Source: Spinacia oleracea
Taxonomy: Eukaryota; Streptophyta; Magnoliopsida; Caryophyllales; Amaranthaceae
Direction of reading: 5' to 3'
Assembly (NCBI RefSeq): GCF_020520425.1
Contig: NC_079487.1
Coordinates: forward strand, 85,441,141-85,505,140
DNA: 64,000 nt
This document shows positions 21,791-33,142 of the stretch, in pieces; within the stretch, counting starts at the first letter, position 1, and each line of letters opens with the position of its first letter. The notes below the pieces were generated by a model. It had not been told where the DNA came from. It did not search any database and saw only the letters and a list, made by a program, of their open reading frames with translations. Both the position numbers and the translations under genes were made by a program.

Positions 21791-24672
21791 CATTAAAAAA
21801 GGCCAAAAAGCCCTTTTAGCCTTTATCTCTACAAAGAAAACTGCAAGATGCTATGCTGAACAAGTGAACAAAAAACAAGCACTGCTACGTATCAAGCCCA
21901 ATAGATAAATTCATTAAGATAAGACTCACCAGCAGATGAAGTGAAAATTGTAAACTAAAAAGAGCAGGCTATAAAAACTTGCAGAAACTAAAAAATGTTG
22001 GAAAAACTTTAGTCTGTTTATAGGAAACATAAACTCAATCACAATAGCCAATTAGTGACAGAGACGTCTCACTTTGTTGAACTTTTATTAAATATGTCTA
22101 ATGGAAAAAATAAGAACTTTTCAAAAGATCATATGATTAAGAAACTTTATCATCTATTTTCATAAGTAATATTGAGTCCCCTTCTGTTCCGATGGTGCAT
22201 AATATTTAGCCTTAAAGGCTTAAATGCTTAAACAAACAAGTAAATTTTAGACCAATCCTACCCAACAAAAGAGTTACCATTATTCTCTCTTGCATTAAAT
22301 GTAGTATCTTCACTAGAGACCTAACACACAACAGGCTGTAGGAACTGTCTCGCCTACAAATCTAGAGTATCTGTCTAGTGCTCGTTTAATTATCTATTCC
22401 AAATTCGCAAGCATAAGCATCTAGACAAAAACTTGCTTTCCACACATTTCTTCTCTTCCGACCATTGCTTAGTCTCTCTATTAACACATAACCTTTTGCT
22501 TTCTGACTTAGCTAAGTAACCTAACCTTCTGTAATAGATTGCATAAACAGAAAATAGAACTAAGGAAGAAAAGAAAGATAGTTGATTGTAATTCAACGCG
22601 ATTAAATCGTCAAATTGGGGCTACAATCCATGCACATTCGAATGGCTGGATAGAGTGGAAACTCCCTAAACAAAGTTACTCAAAACAAAATAAAACTTCT
22701 CAACAATATTCATCATAAACTTCCCTCTCAATGATCTCCTTCATACATAACTCCTAGTTGCCTTCCTCCTCAAGGTAAGAATAATTAACTTATTTGTATT
22801 ACCTAAAGTGTCCCTTCCCCTATACTTGATGCATTACACCATCTCCCAATATCTTCCCAACAGCAGGATACATGCCTGACTGTTGTCATTGTTGTTTGCA
22901 AACATGATATAAGCAGAACCCTTTCCTTGAATTTAATCAGATATGTTTACATGGAAATCCAACGGAACAGGTTGTAGGAGGAAGGAACTGCCTCTAGAAT
23001 ATCCCTTCAATGCTTGTTTGATTACCCTCTCTCCATGAGTATCCATGGAATGAATACATAATAAATCTTCTCTGCCCCTTTACAAACAGGTCTTTCCTTG
23101 CACCAACATGTAAAAATTTTCTGCATATAACCTACAAGCTGTTAGAATCACACGTACACAGGAACCCTGGGTGCATAAATCTATGCGCTCCGAACAAGAA
23201 CTACAATAGCTACCAGCAATACTTTGGTATGAGAACAGAACAGTTACACAAACGAAAAAGGGAATCTGAGGTACTTGCCACCATTTCCCTCATCTAGGAA
23301 ACAAAAACCTCAATGGCAATAATCAATTGAAGTAAATGATGAAGCTTCACTTTACTTTGTAGACAGGACCAACAATCCAGAGTGAACAGAAAGAGGAGTA
23401 AAATGAAGAAGAATGCAAAAAGTGTAGGAATATTAACATAGAAAGTTGTTTACTCAATCCATCCCTTGTCATTACTCTTTGAAATGTTCCTTACTAAGTG
23501 CATCACACTTTTTTCTGGAAAAATGTGTTTTGACTACTGTTACTCCTAAGTTAGGCCACCCCCCCACCCCCACCTCCCTTCTTTCTCTCTAACATATTTT
23601 TCTCTTACAACCCTTCGCCATTCCCTTATGTTGCAAGTACAAATAGATGGGCGGGGTACTGTCTTCTCTATTCTAGTTGCCCTTGTCAGTGGAAGGGATG
23701 AGAAAAAGTTCTTACCAGTTGAAGGCTAACAGCAATTATTTCCCTTGTCAGTGGAAGGGATGAGAAAAAGTTCTTACCAGTGGAAGGCTAACAGCACTTA
23801 TTTGATAAACTCCTATGAATACTAGTTCATAACACATTTCTCCTCATACACAAATATGAGTAGAAATTTGTTATGAACTAGCATAACCGTATAGAGTCAT
23901 TGCAAATTTAACATATCAAGAAGATCAATGCAATTAATATTTCTAGAAAAAAAAAAAACAATTGATTGATAAATACAAGCTTTCAAATGGTCTGTATCAC
24001 TCCAAAAGGCAAAACAAACTAAGACAACAATTCAATATTCTGAATATTTTTCTCTTTGACTACTCTCCCTTACTTAAAAGCTTTTTCTAATTCTCATTTC
24101 CTTCTAACTAACCAACCATGTTCCTCTTCAAGCCACCCTACATAAACTAATTATGCAGATATGCATTCTCATAGCTATTCAGAAAATTTACTGTCTTCCA
24201 AGACATCCCATGATCACAAGTACCCACCTTCCCTTTCCCAAGTACATTATTTTTTTATCCATTAAGTTTTTGCCAAACCTTTTGCACTTTTTTCTAATTT
24301 TTTGTTTATTTGAAGATTGTTGAAAACCATTTCTGCTTTTAAAATTTTACAGGGGCTTAATTTTGTTTATAGGTTGATGTTGAAAGAAAAAACTCAGGGG
24401 CCTAATTTTTAACATTAGAGCAGGGTCTCCACAATATTCGGGCCAGGGCTGGCCACCACCAACCTAAGGAAAGCTACAAAGTTCTAACAAAGTGACATTG
24501 TTAGATTTATGAGTTGTCCAAGTATCTTAGCTAGCCAATTTCAAATTCCGTGAAAGCAATATGTACATGCAGATTACAGAAAAATTTATTAGATCATCAT
24601 AAAATAAAATGAAAAAGTAACTGATGATACACCTACCATGTAAGAACATCTGAGAGCCACTTTACCAGTATC
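21791..24672. other. Non-coding stretch downstream of the C1D gene
   Basis: AT-rich with poly-A/T runs. It contains a 62-bp perfect-to-near tandem duplication at 23680-23803. It begins with the 3' UTR of the C1D-like gene on its right side. No other gene is supported. Confidence 0.45.
23680..23803. repeat. 62-bp tandem duplication (two copies)
   Basis: CCCTTGTCAGTGGAAGGGAT starts at 23680 and again at 23742. The copies differ at only a few positions, for example CAGTTGAAGG versus CAGTGGAAGG. Confidence 0.9.
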
Positions 24673-26088
24673 TTAATCCTCATCAATATCTACAGGTTGC
24701 ACGGGACCCAGAGGCCCCTTTACGCCTCCATTGGTTTCACCAAGAAGTTCACGAGCAGCTTTCTGCAGAAAGTCCTCTGCAGCCTCTCGTACAGATTTCA
24801 TGTCACTTAACGGAGTTTTCCTCTTCTTCTGGATATTTCTCTCCGAGTACTTCATCCTACCTTCATCGCCCTTACTGATGGCCCTCATTCTTTTTCTTTG
24901 CTCTACAAAGTTGACGAAGACAATACATCAAATTCAAAGGAAAGTATAAGAAATTGTATTTCCAATAAAAGTAAGACACAGGCCTCCTACCAGCTGTAAG
25001 ATCAGGCAAAGAGTGTTCAATAAAGCGCGTTGCTGCTTGGGTGTTCACTTTAGTACTAGGCCGCAAGGGTGCTTTGAAATAAGAGGAAGACATGAAAGGA
25101 TTACTAATCACAATAAAGCGTAAGTTACTACCAAAAAAAAAAAATCAAAACAGTAATAATTTGTATAAAACATCGTGGTTTTCCAGCATAGACTCCAATT
25201 GCAAAAACAACCAACCCCACCAAAACTAGTGTTTAATACCTTTACTTATATCCACAAAGCGCTCGAGTTTTTCTTGATACCGGCTCAACCTATCCTATAT
25301 AAGAAACCATAAGACAGAATCAATGAAGTGTAAGCTAAATCACTAAGTACAAATAACTACAGAAACTGCACATCTACCAACGAATATATTTGCAATGTTA
25401 ATTTGACAAAACTACTAGGCAGGACAAAAACATCAAAATTTAAGAAAAAATATTAACAAACAAGAAATGATCAAGTTAATCTCTAAATAGATACTCTATT
25501 TTCTTTGTAGAAGACACCAAATTGATCACCCATATAATATTAACTTAAAACAGCACACAAAATTGATTAAAACATAAAATAGATAAAATTCACATAAAAA
25601 TTAAACATCACGATAAAATACTTAACAAATTCCATTCACAATATATCCAAAAAATAGTAAAGAAAGGAAATATTTAAAGCATACCAGCTCTCCTTTGATT
25701 GGGTGGTGATCAGGGTAAACCCCACTGCATCTCAACCTCACTATATCAAAACAAAACAAACCAACAATAAATATCAAACTTTAGATTCATAAAAGAAAAT
25801 CAAATTGGAAAACAAAGAGAAATTAAACAATAAAAATGATGAATTTAATAATTTATAATTACCAGAAAGAAGAACTGAAGTAAGTTTGGACAGCAAAAGA
25901 AGGGATTGAGCTCGTTCTAAAGGGGGTAATTGAGACAGAACATCAGGGTCAGAAGCAAGAGAGAGAAATTCATCAAATTTTGATTGAAGTTCATCAATGT
26001 TTGCCAATGTTCTTCTTACTCCTTCCATTACTTTTTCTGGGATTATCTTGCTGGCGCTGCTACTTTTACTATTATTCTCGGCCTCCAT
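24673..26088 (-). CDS. C1D: Nuclear nucleic acid-binding protein C1D (Sas10/Utp3/C1D family)
   Basis: Five exons joined on the minus strand: 26088-25863, 25740-25685, 25294-25240, 25071-24991, 24902-24673. All introns are GT-AG and phases agree, giving 215 aa. The start MEAENNSK is chosen over an upstream in-frame ATG (26181) because family homology begins after it. Residues ~15-110 form the helical Sas10/C1D domain (IDELQSKFDEFLSLA, PPLERAQSLLLLSKL, PDHHPIKGELDRL). Residues ~113-145 hold the conserved TQAATRFIEHSLPDL followed by EQRKRMRAISKGD. The tail is basic then acidic (VDIDED end). In yeast and animals, C1D/Rrp47 proteins bind RNA and the exosome subunit Rrp6/EXOSC10 and assist 3' processing of rRNA and snoRNA. 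Nuclear action is expected. A telo-box sits in the leader. No lesions seen. Confidence 0.9.
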
Positions 26089-26110
26089 TGTTTCTGGGTA
26101 TTTCACAAAT

Positions 26111-26119
26111 CTAGGGTTT
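26111..26119 (-). promoter_or_regulatory. Telo-box in the C1D leader
   Basis: AAACCCTAG on the minus strand, 23 bases upstream of the ATG. This element is enriched near the start of plant translation and ribosome-biogenesis genes, which fits a C1D product. The link to regulation is inference. Confidence 0.45.
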
Positions 26120-26476
26120 TGAACTTTGAAGGGGAGAGGGTTTTTCAATTGAAGATTGAATCCTGATGATTTTTTCCACAAATTTGAGCCGTTTATTAGG
26201 GGTTTTGAAGCAAAATGGTTTTATGGCGGCAGGTTGAACAAAAAAGCTGCAAAGTGTGGTTTTTATGTGTGCGTAATTATTCTTGTCTAATTTCTGGTAC
26301 CATCACCTCATCGTTCGTTCGACCTGAATTTGTAACATCATCTCGGATTCTTAGTTATTTTATTGTCATAGCGAACTCTATTGCGCACTTGGGCAGTTGG
26401 GTGTACACGTAAAAAAAAATACGTATCTAACACTTAAAAGGTCAATTACAATTTACAAGTCTATAACCCTCATTAC
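26120..26476. other. Upstream region of the C1D gene
   Basis: Probable 5' UTR and promoter of the minus-strand C1D gene. I see no clear TATA box. Confidence 0.4.
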
Positions 26477-27897
26477 TAGGGTGTTGAATCGGGTCATTGA
26501 TTCGGTTTCGGTTCGGTTCATCGGTTCGGATTGGAACCGGTTTATTTTGTTATCGGTTCGGTTCGGGTCGGGTTGAAAAATTAACGGTTCGGGTTATGTG
26601 GTGCGGGTTCTTATCGGGTCGGGTCATAAACGGGTTAGGTCGGGTTCATATCGGTTCGGGTTATAATTGCGTCGGGTTCATATTGGGTCGGGTTCATATC
26701 GGGTCGGGTCGGATTGTAGTCGGGTCGGGTCAATTCGGTTTTGGTTTGTTAACGGGTTTAGCCGGATTGTAATCGGGTCGGGTTCATATCGGATCGGGTT
26801 CATGTTTAGTCAGATCAATTCGGATGCAAATTACAAACAATGTCGGATTAATTCTTAGGTTATAAGCTTATAAGGTATTGAATTAGATCAATTTAGTTTA
26901 ATGATGATTAGATGATTAGTCAGTTGAATACGAGTCAATAAAAGAGCGCAAGGGTAATAAAGCAATACAAATTCATGAGTTTTATACCTTTTTAACATTG
27001 TCAAGAATTAAGGAATATAACATTCTACATTTTATTACTCTAATAAGGTAATAACTGTTGAATTGATGATCATAATTAGTTTAAACGGTTTGAATTAAAC
27101 GGGTTGTAAATCGGTTACAGGTTGTAAACGGTTCGCGTTCTAAACGGTCCGGGTTGTAAACGGCCCGGGTTGAAACAGTTCGGTTTGTAAACGGTCCGGG
27201 TTGAAACAGTTCGGGTAGTAAACGGTTCGGGTTGAAACAGTTCGGGCTGTGAACAGGTTTTTCCCGGGTTGAAACGGTTCGGGTTGAAATAAATCAGGTC
27301 ATTTACGGTTTTCAGGTCCATTCGGTTCGGGTAGAAACGGTTCGGGTTGACGCATGGCAGTTTGTTATCGGGGTGCGTGTGGTGGAACGTCATTGTTGGC
27401 GCACCAGTGGTGGTGTAGTGTGGTGCAGTGGTGCGGTGGCGCGGTGGATCCATAGTTATATGACTTATATCCTGAGATTAAGTGAGTGAGTTTGAGTGAT
27501 ATAAAGTGAGTTTGAGTGATATTGAGTGAGTGAGATATTGGGTTTATGTGGGAATTGAAGGAGAAGGAGAGGAGAGAGAGAAGGAAATGAGCATTTGTGA
27601 GTTTGTGCGGCCGGAAGAATGGAAGGAAATTAAAAGAAAACCTACAGACTACCAAGAGTCAGAGATTACCGACGTTCAACTTCCAATTTGTTTTCTTTTA
27701 TATTATTTTAGCAGGTATTCAGGTACCCGTTTAAATAAAAGAACGGCCCGTGCCCTGACCCGGATACCTAGATATTTTCTCTGGTCGGGTACCCGGGTCG
27801 ATTATTTTTTAAAAAACTAAAAATTACCTGGTTAATATGTGTCAGGTAGGCGGGTTAACGGGTCGGTAATGCGGGTCGATTTTTTTTAACACCCCTA
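26477..27897. repeat. GGGTCGGGTT/CGGTTCGGGT-rich region, possibly a hAT-like element
   Basis: Long degenerate low-complexity tracts: + strand GGGTCGGGTTCATATC-type at 26490-26820, and CGGTTCGGGTTGAAACGG-type at 27070-27350. The outer ends look like hAT termini (TAGGGTGTTGAATCGGG at left; reverse of the right end TAGGGGTGTTAAAA), but the flanking 8-mers do not match. The interior 27360-27700 is unrelated DNA of unknown origin with a (GAGT)-rich patch. Frames across it reflect low complexity. Confidence 0.5.
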
Positions 27898-28100
27898 CTT
27901 GTGCTGGGTTTGTTTTTTTTCTTTATTTTTAAAAGAAGGAATATATGCTTGGCCACATGTTTTTTAAGGGGTGATACTTATGTGTCAGCCACGCGTCTTC
28001 ATAACGATGTTGCTTACATGTCCTTAAAATAGAGATGGTTATCTTTTTCAAATACTAGGTATTGATTGATGTAACACTATAATATATTATTGGAGGAAAG

Positions 28101-29595
28101 ATGAATCAAAATTATTCTTTCCTTGTTAAAGGCTATAACATGAAGCATTGGTTGTATGGTCAAAATTGACCTACAAAAAGCATATGATTGTGTTGAATGG
28201 TCGTTCGTGCAATGTTTATTCAGCTTCGTGGGCTTCCCTCACAGATTGTGACTTGGATTATGAGTTGCTTGACCACAATTTCTTATTGCTTCAATGTTAA
28301 TGGTGACATTACAATTCTAATCAAGGCAAAACGAGGCTTAAAACAAGGGGATCCCCTCTCCTTTTATTTTTTCGTGCTTTGTATAGAATATCTCAGCAGG
28401 TCCTTGGTCAATTGTAGCTAAATCCAAATTTTCACTTCCATCCTCGATGTAGAAAGATTAACCTTACTCATGTCTGCTTTGCAGATGATCTTCTTCTATT
28501 TGCTCGAGGTGATATTGGTTCCATCAAAGAAATGTATGCTACTTTTTAGAATTTCTCTTATGCCTCTGGTTTAAATGCTAATCTAAGTAAGAGTTCTATT
28601 TACTTTGATGGTGTGAAACCTGAGTTGCAGATGGAGATAATTGAAGAGTTCAAGTTTGAGAAAGGAAGTCTCCCTTTCAAATACTTAGGGGTTCCTTTAT
28701 CGACTAGGAAACCCACAGTCTTACAATGTCAACCTCTTATTCAAAAGGTGCTACATATAATTGATTCTTGGTAAGCTAAACTCTTACTTATGCAGGCAGG
28801 ATTCATCTTATCAAGTCAGTCCTCAGTAGCTTACATTCATATTGGTGCCAAGTTTTCATCATTCCTAAAAAGGTGTTAAAGGTAATTCAATCAGCTTGTA
28901 GGTCTTTCCTTAATTTGGATTGGTAGTACATGTCTTTCTAGGAAACCTTTGGTTGCTTGGAAAATTCTCTTCCACCCAAAGAATGCAGGTGGACTTAACA
29001 TTACTTGCATGTACATTTTAAATTAGGATGCCATATGCAAATTGTTGTGGAATGTGATTCGGAAGAAGGATAAGATGTGGATCAAATGGATCCACACCTA
29101 TTATGTGAAAAATAGAGATGTTCTTCTATTGGAAGTTATGCAGGCCTCCTTGATTCTTAGGAAAACTTTGGATGCCAAAAGTTATCTAGAACACGATCCT
29201 CAACTCCTCACAAAGTCTTGAAATGCCTATCATGCTACTTGAGGACCTTGGGATCAGGTTCCATGGAAGAAAATGATAAGCAACAACTTTCCTCCCTCTA
29301 AAAGTATCTTCATCACTTGGCTTGCTTTACATGAGCGCTTAACTACTTCGGATAGGCTAAGCAAATTTGGAGTCAATATAGATGTATGTTTTGCAAGCAG
29401 GAAAATGAAACTTTGGAACACTTCTTCTTTGAGTGTTAGTTTACTGTTGCTGTTTGGGAATTTCTTCTTGGGTGTATGGGCTTTCACAAAAAGTATGGAA
29501 ATTGGCATATGGAGGTAAAGTTTTCCAGCCTTCATATTAGAAGGAACGCCAAGAAGCACCAAATCTACAGATTGACTATGACCATTGTTGTTCAA
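28101..29595 (+). pseudogene. LINE reverse transcriptase remnant
   Basis: Recognisable blocks in shifting frames: MVKIDLQKAYDCVEW (28156 on), GLKQGDPLSFYFFVLCIEYL (28336 on), the catalytic FADDLLLFAR at about 28480, LSKSSIYFDGV and FKYLGVPLSTRKP around 28590-28715. Near the end, the reverse-transcriptase zinc finger region has WKKM--NNFPPSK--FITWLALHERL (29266 on) and CMFC-QENETLEHFFFEC (29385-29440). At least four frameshifts or stops separate these blocks. It belongs to the plant L1 group and is non-functional. Confidence 0.78.
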
Positions 29596-29820
29596 ATGAT
29601 CTGGTAAAAGGAATATAAGAAGATTTCAGAATCGATCCCAGGATGCTAGCTATTTGCTAAAATGGATTTTTCTTATTATTCTCGTGAGATGTTATATTTG
29701 TAAGAAGTTTGCCTTCTTTTAAGGGGATTGTTAGTGTAGTATGCCATTTTGGTCCTTCTAGTTTGTACTTGGCTGCTTAGCCTTTTTTCCTTCATATTTG
29801 GTTAATAAATTTGAACATTT
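28101..29820 (+). mobile_element. 5'-truncated LINE (L1-type non-LTR retrotransposon)
   Basis: It begins inside the reverse transcriptase and runs to the zinc-binding reverse-transcriptase tail domain, then about 300 bp of 3' UTR-like sequence ending near TTAATAAATTTG. No endonuclease part is present, the expected result of 5' truncation during target-primed reverse transcription. I could not identify the target duplication or a clear poly-A tail. Confidence 0.75.
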
Positions 29821-29983
29821 ACCTAAAAGAATGACTTACTTTTTGCTAACAACCCAAAACTTTGACTTATTCCCATCATCCTTTCCTCAAAATTAAAAGC
29901 ACAACTATTTTATAGAAAAGAGGTAGTGTACATTGTATATTAAACCTACTCAAAAATTAAAACTTTCAAACATTTTTCATTGT

Positions 29984-30566
29984 TAGAGATGGAAAAAGAG
30001 GCGGGTTGGGTGGGTTATGGGTAGGTTTGGTGGGTCGTGGGTCGGGGATAGTTGACATGTGGCACGCCTCAGTAAAAGTCAATGTGGGACGGGTCGTGGG
30101 TTGTGTGACTTGTGCTGGAAAAAATGGGCACAATACGTGGTGGTTCGTGGGTTACGTGGGTCGTGGGTCATGGTGGGTTGTGCGGGTCGAGTGGGTCCCA
30201 TGGATTTGGTGGGTTGCAACAGATTTTGGAGCTTGATGTGCTCCGATGGGTCCGGTTAATCATGTGGGTTTGGGGAGTTTAGACGAGTTTTAGGAGTCGA
30301 TGTGAGTCAGGTGGATTTGGACGATTACTTAAGCGTTAAAAAATTACAAATTTTATATGAATTTAAATTCATTAATTTTATGTCTTTGACATAACTCGCC
30401 TAACCCGAATATTTTTTTGATGTGTCATGGGTCGAGTTTTTCCAACACATACCATTCCGACCCACGCCGTCAGAGCCAACACAACCATAAGTGGATCCAA
30501 CCCACGTGATCCATTATAAGTTGTGTCATAGTGGATTGAATCAGACCCGACCCACTGACATATCTA
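29984..30566. mobile_element. hAT-like MITE (583 bp)
   Basis: The left end TAGAGATGGAAAAAGAGGCG and the right end (read in reverse TAGATATGTCAGTGGGTCGG) match the hAT pattern TAGAGATG--A--GGGTCGGG. Flanking 8-mers TTCATTGT and GCCATAGT share five of eight positions, a possible decayed target duplication. The interior is rich in GGGTCGTGGGT-like sequence. No coding capacity. Confidence 0.5.
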
Positions 30567-31644
30567 GCCATAGTTAAAACTTAAAAATAAGGGACTTAGA
30601 AATAAGGGATGCACCATTTACGTTTTCCTTGGTTGAGTTGAATTGTTCATTCATGGATGGACCCACAAGGTTACAACCAGAAGTTTTGGCAAAGGGTAGT
30701 CTTGTAAAATCACACACAAATTAACCCAACATGTCACCATGCCAATCTCACATGATTACATGAACCATTACAAATACTCCGTGTACAAATGTACAATGTT
30801 CAAAGCTTGGCCTTTTTTTATGGCCCCCCTAAAACCAGGAAGATAACAAGTCTTATGCAATAGCCAAACAGCCATAAATAAACCCCTTTTTCTTTTTTGA
30901 GAAATAAAAATATCGTTTTTTATTTACTTTTTGAGGATAACCCCATTTTTTTAATTGATCAAAAGCCCACCATATCTATTTATATCTTCAAAATTTATCG
31001 AATATGGGAAAGATAACAACCAAAATACAGTGTACTCTTGAAAACAGGGGAAAACAGAGGAAATAGAAAGGAAAAAAAAAAGGAAAAAAAAAAGGGATTT
31101 TTATGGAAAGGGTGGAAAAATCATGGCTTCCTTGTAATGTCTTCCAAAGAAAGAAAGAAAGCTCCTTTGTTTTCTCTCTCCTCTTTTTCTGTCAATTTTA
31201 TGAAAACATTTATGACAGAAATACCCTTTAATTGCTTTGTTGCATAGTTTCAGAGAGAGAGGAGAGAGTGCCACAAATCCACGATGCCTTCCAAGTTCCA
31301 TCTTCATCACAAACCACCAACTCTCTTTCTCAAATATATTTTCAGAGGGGCCCTTTTTGGGGTTTTCACATCTCTTCCCATTCAATGTTCCACAGGAAGA
31401 GAAAGTGAAGAAACTTCAGCCTTTTCTTCTCTCTTATTAGCCCTTTTCACGCTACCCCCTCTTAACCTTTTTTCTCTCTCCTCTTTTTCATCAAACCTTA
31501 TCTTTCTCTCTCCTAGGGTTTCTTCTGTTATTCCCCTGTTTCTGATTTGTTTTTCTAGGGTTTCTTGATTTTTTGTGGGATTTTGGTTGATGGGTATTTG
31601 ATTTTGAGCAAAAGGGTGTTTTTTTTCTTGTTGTTGTTTGATTC
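30567..31644 (+). promoter_or_regulatory. Promoter and leader region of the coiled-coil gene
   Basis: Non-coding. From about 31140 it becomes CT-rich (TTTCTCTCTCCTC), typical of plant leaders. Two reverse telo-boxes (CTAGGGTTT, 31513-31521 and 31555-31563) lie within 135 bp of the ATG. No unambiguous TATA box. An open frame on the minus strand here (31101-31385) is not supported as a gene. Confidence 0.45.
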
Positions 31645-33142
31645 ATGGATTCTCGTCGATCAAGTTCTTCTGGTGTTGATGAGGTGACTAAAATTAGGCA
31701 AAAGCATCAGTCTTTGTTGCAAGATTACTTGGTCTTGCAAAAGGTTTGTTCTTGATTGCTTATTTTCTCGAATTCTTATTGATTTTGCTGATTTCAGTTA
31801 GTTTGCTGATTTTTTCCTGGATTGCTTTATTTTTTCGATTTTTTCTTGATTTTGCTGATTTCTGTTGGTTAGATTATGTGGACAATTTTGATCTGTTTGG
31901 TTTGGTTTGGTGTGTGGAATTGGTTGTATCTTCTGCTTAGTAGTTCTGATGTCTGAGAAAATTTTGAGGTGTGTAAGTTTCAAGTTAACCACAGTGGAAT
32001 TTTCAAGGGTTTGATTTAAATTTTGAGTTAATCACAGTGGAATTTTATGGGTTTGAGTTAATTACAGTTGAATCTTTCCGGGTTTGATGTTAATTGAGTT
32101 GATCATTATCGAATTGTATTATGTTATTGATTAATTTGAGTTGATCATAGTTGAACTTTTTAGGGTTCGATTTAATTTGAGTTTCATTGGGGTTATATGC
32201 TTTCTAATTTGTGAGACTTATTCGAAATGGAAGAGGGGTGAATTGTGGGGATTTCCTTTTATAAGATTTTTTTAGTATAGATGATTTAATTATAACTAGT
32301 TCATTGTGTCCTTTTATATTAGGAATGTGTATCAAAGAAGAGAAAGCTAAAGGAATCAAAGGAAAAGAAAGATACCCTTTTGGATGAAATCAGGTAATTT
32401 TATATGACAACAAGTGTATGATTAGCAATCTTCTTTTCTTGTAAGAAATATGTGTGCAAACTGTTGAATAGTAATCCTTGTGATGGTTTTCGCAACTGAA
32501 AAGATCCCCCGTTCTGCAATGAAGATGTTGGGATTATACTTTGCTGATAAGAACTACTCGTGTACTAGAGCTGAACCATGCTTAAGTCATAAACCATCAT
32601 CACCTTTTTTTTTATTTTGCAAGAGTTACTCTTCCATATACTTGGCCGCCAAGCATTACTATTATTTTTCACTGGATTTCAGATTCTTGAAGCGGAGACG
32701 CAACCTCCTACTGAGGTTGCAATCACCAAATTCAGAACAACAGGAAGATTTTGTTGAGTCACAGAAGACACATGCTAAATATGAAGTAGGACCAAGTGGA
32801 AGATACGCTGGTACTAGTGAACCACCGTTGCAAAATTCACGGCCAACAACGGGTTCTATTTGGAATTCTGTAAGTTCCTAGGGTTTTTATTTTGGGGATT
32901 TCACTGCAATATACTTTATAGGTCTACTACTACTGGTACATGCCTTTGCAGCAGGATTGTTTGGATTATTACATGATGTCTGATTGGTGATTTTTGTTGT
33001 AATGCAGGCTAGCCTCGCCAACGAGGAGGTGGGTTTTCCATCAGTGAAATTAGGGAAGAAGCCTAAGGATTTGTTTACTAATGGTAAAAGAGCTGAGAAA
33101 AGGAAAATTTCTTGGCAAGACCCGTTGGCGTTGAAGGTTTGA
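31645..33142 (+). CDS. Small plant coiled-coil protein of unknown function
   Basis: Four exons: 31645-31743, 32323-32393, 32683-32869, 33008-33142. All junctions are GT-AG and in phase, giving 163 aa. The start is the first ATG after a CT-rich leader. Residues ~18-66 are a charged helix likely to form a coiled coil (RQKHQSLLQDYLVLQKE, then KKRKLKESKEKKDTLLDEI and RFLKRRRNLLL). The centre (~80-120) is low complexity and polar. The C-terminus is basic and ends KRKISWQDPLALKV. I recall plant proteins with a similar KHQSLLQDY helix and a SWQDP ending, but no assigned function. Nuclear location is plausible from the basic clusters and is inference only. No signal peptide or membrane segment. Confidence 0.8.

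Noticed and set aside
26089..26181. N-terminal extension of the C1D protein to an upstream ATG
   Set aside because: The extra 31 residues lie in the leader with a telo-box and show no family similarity. MEAENNSK is the better start.
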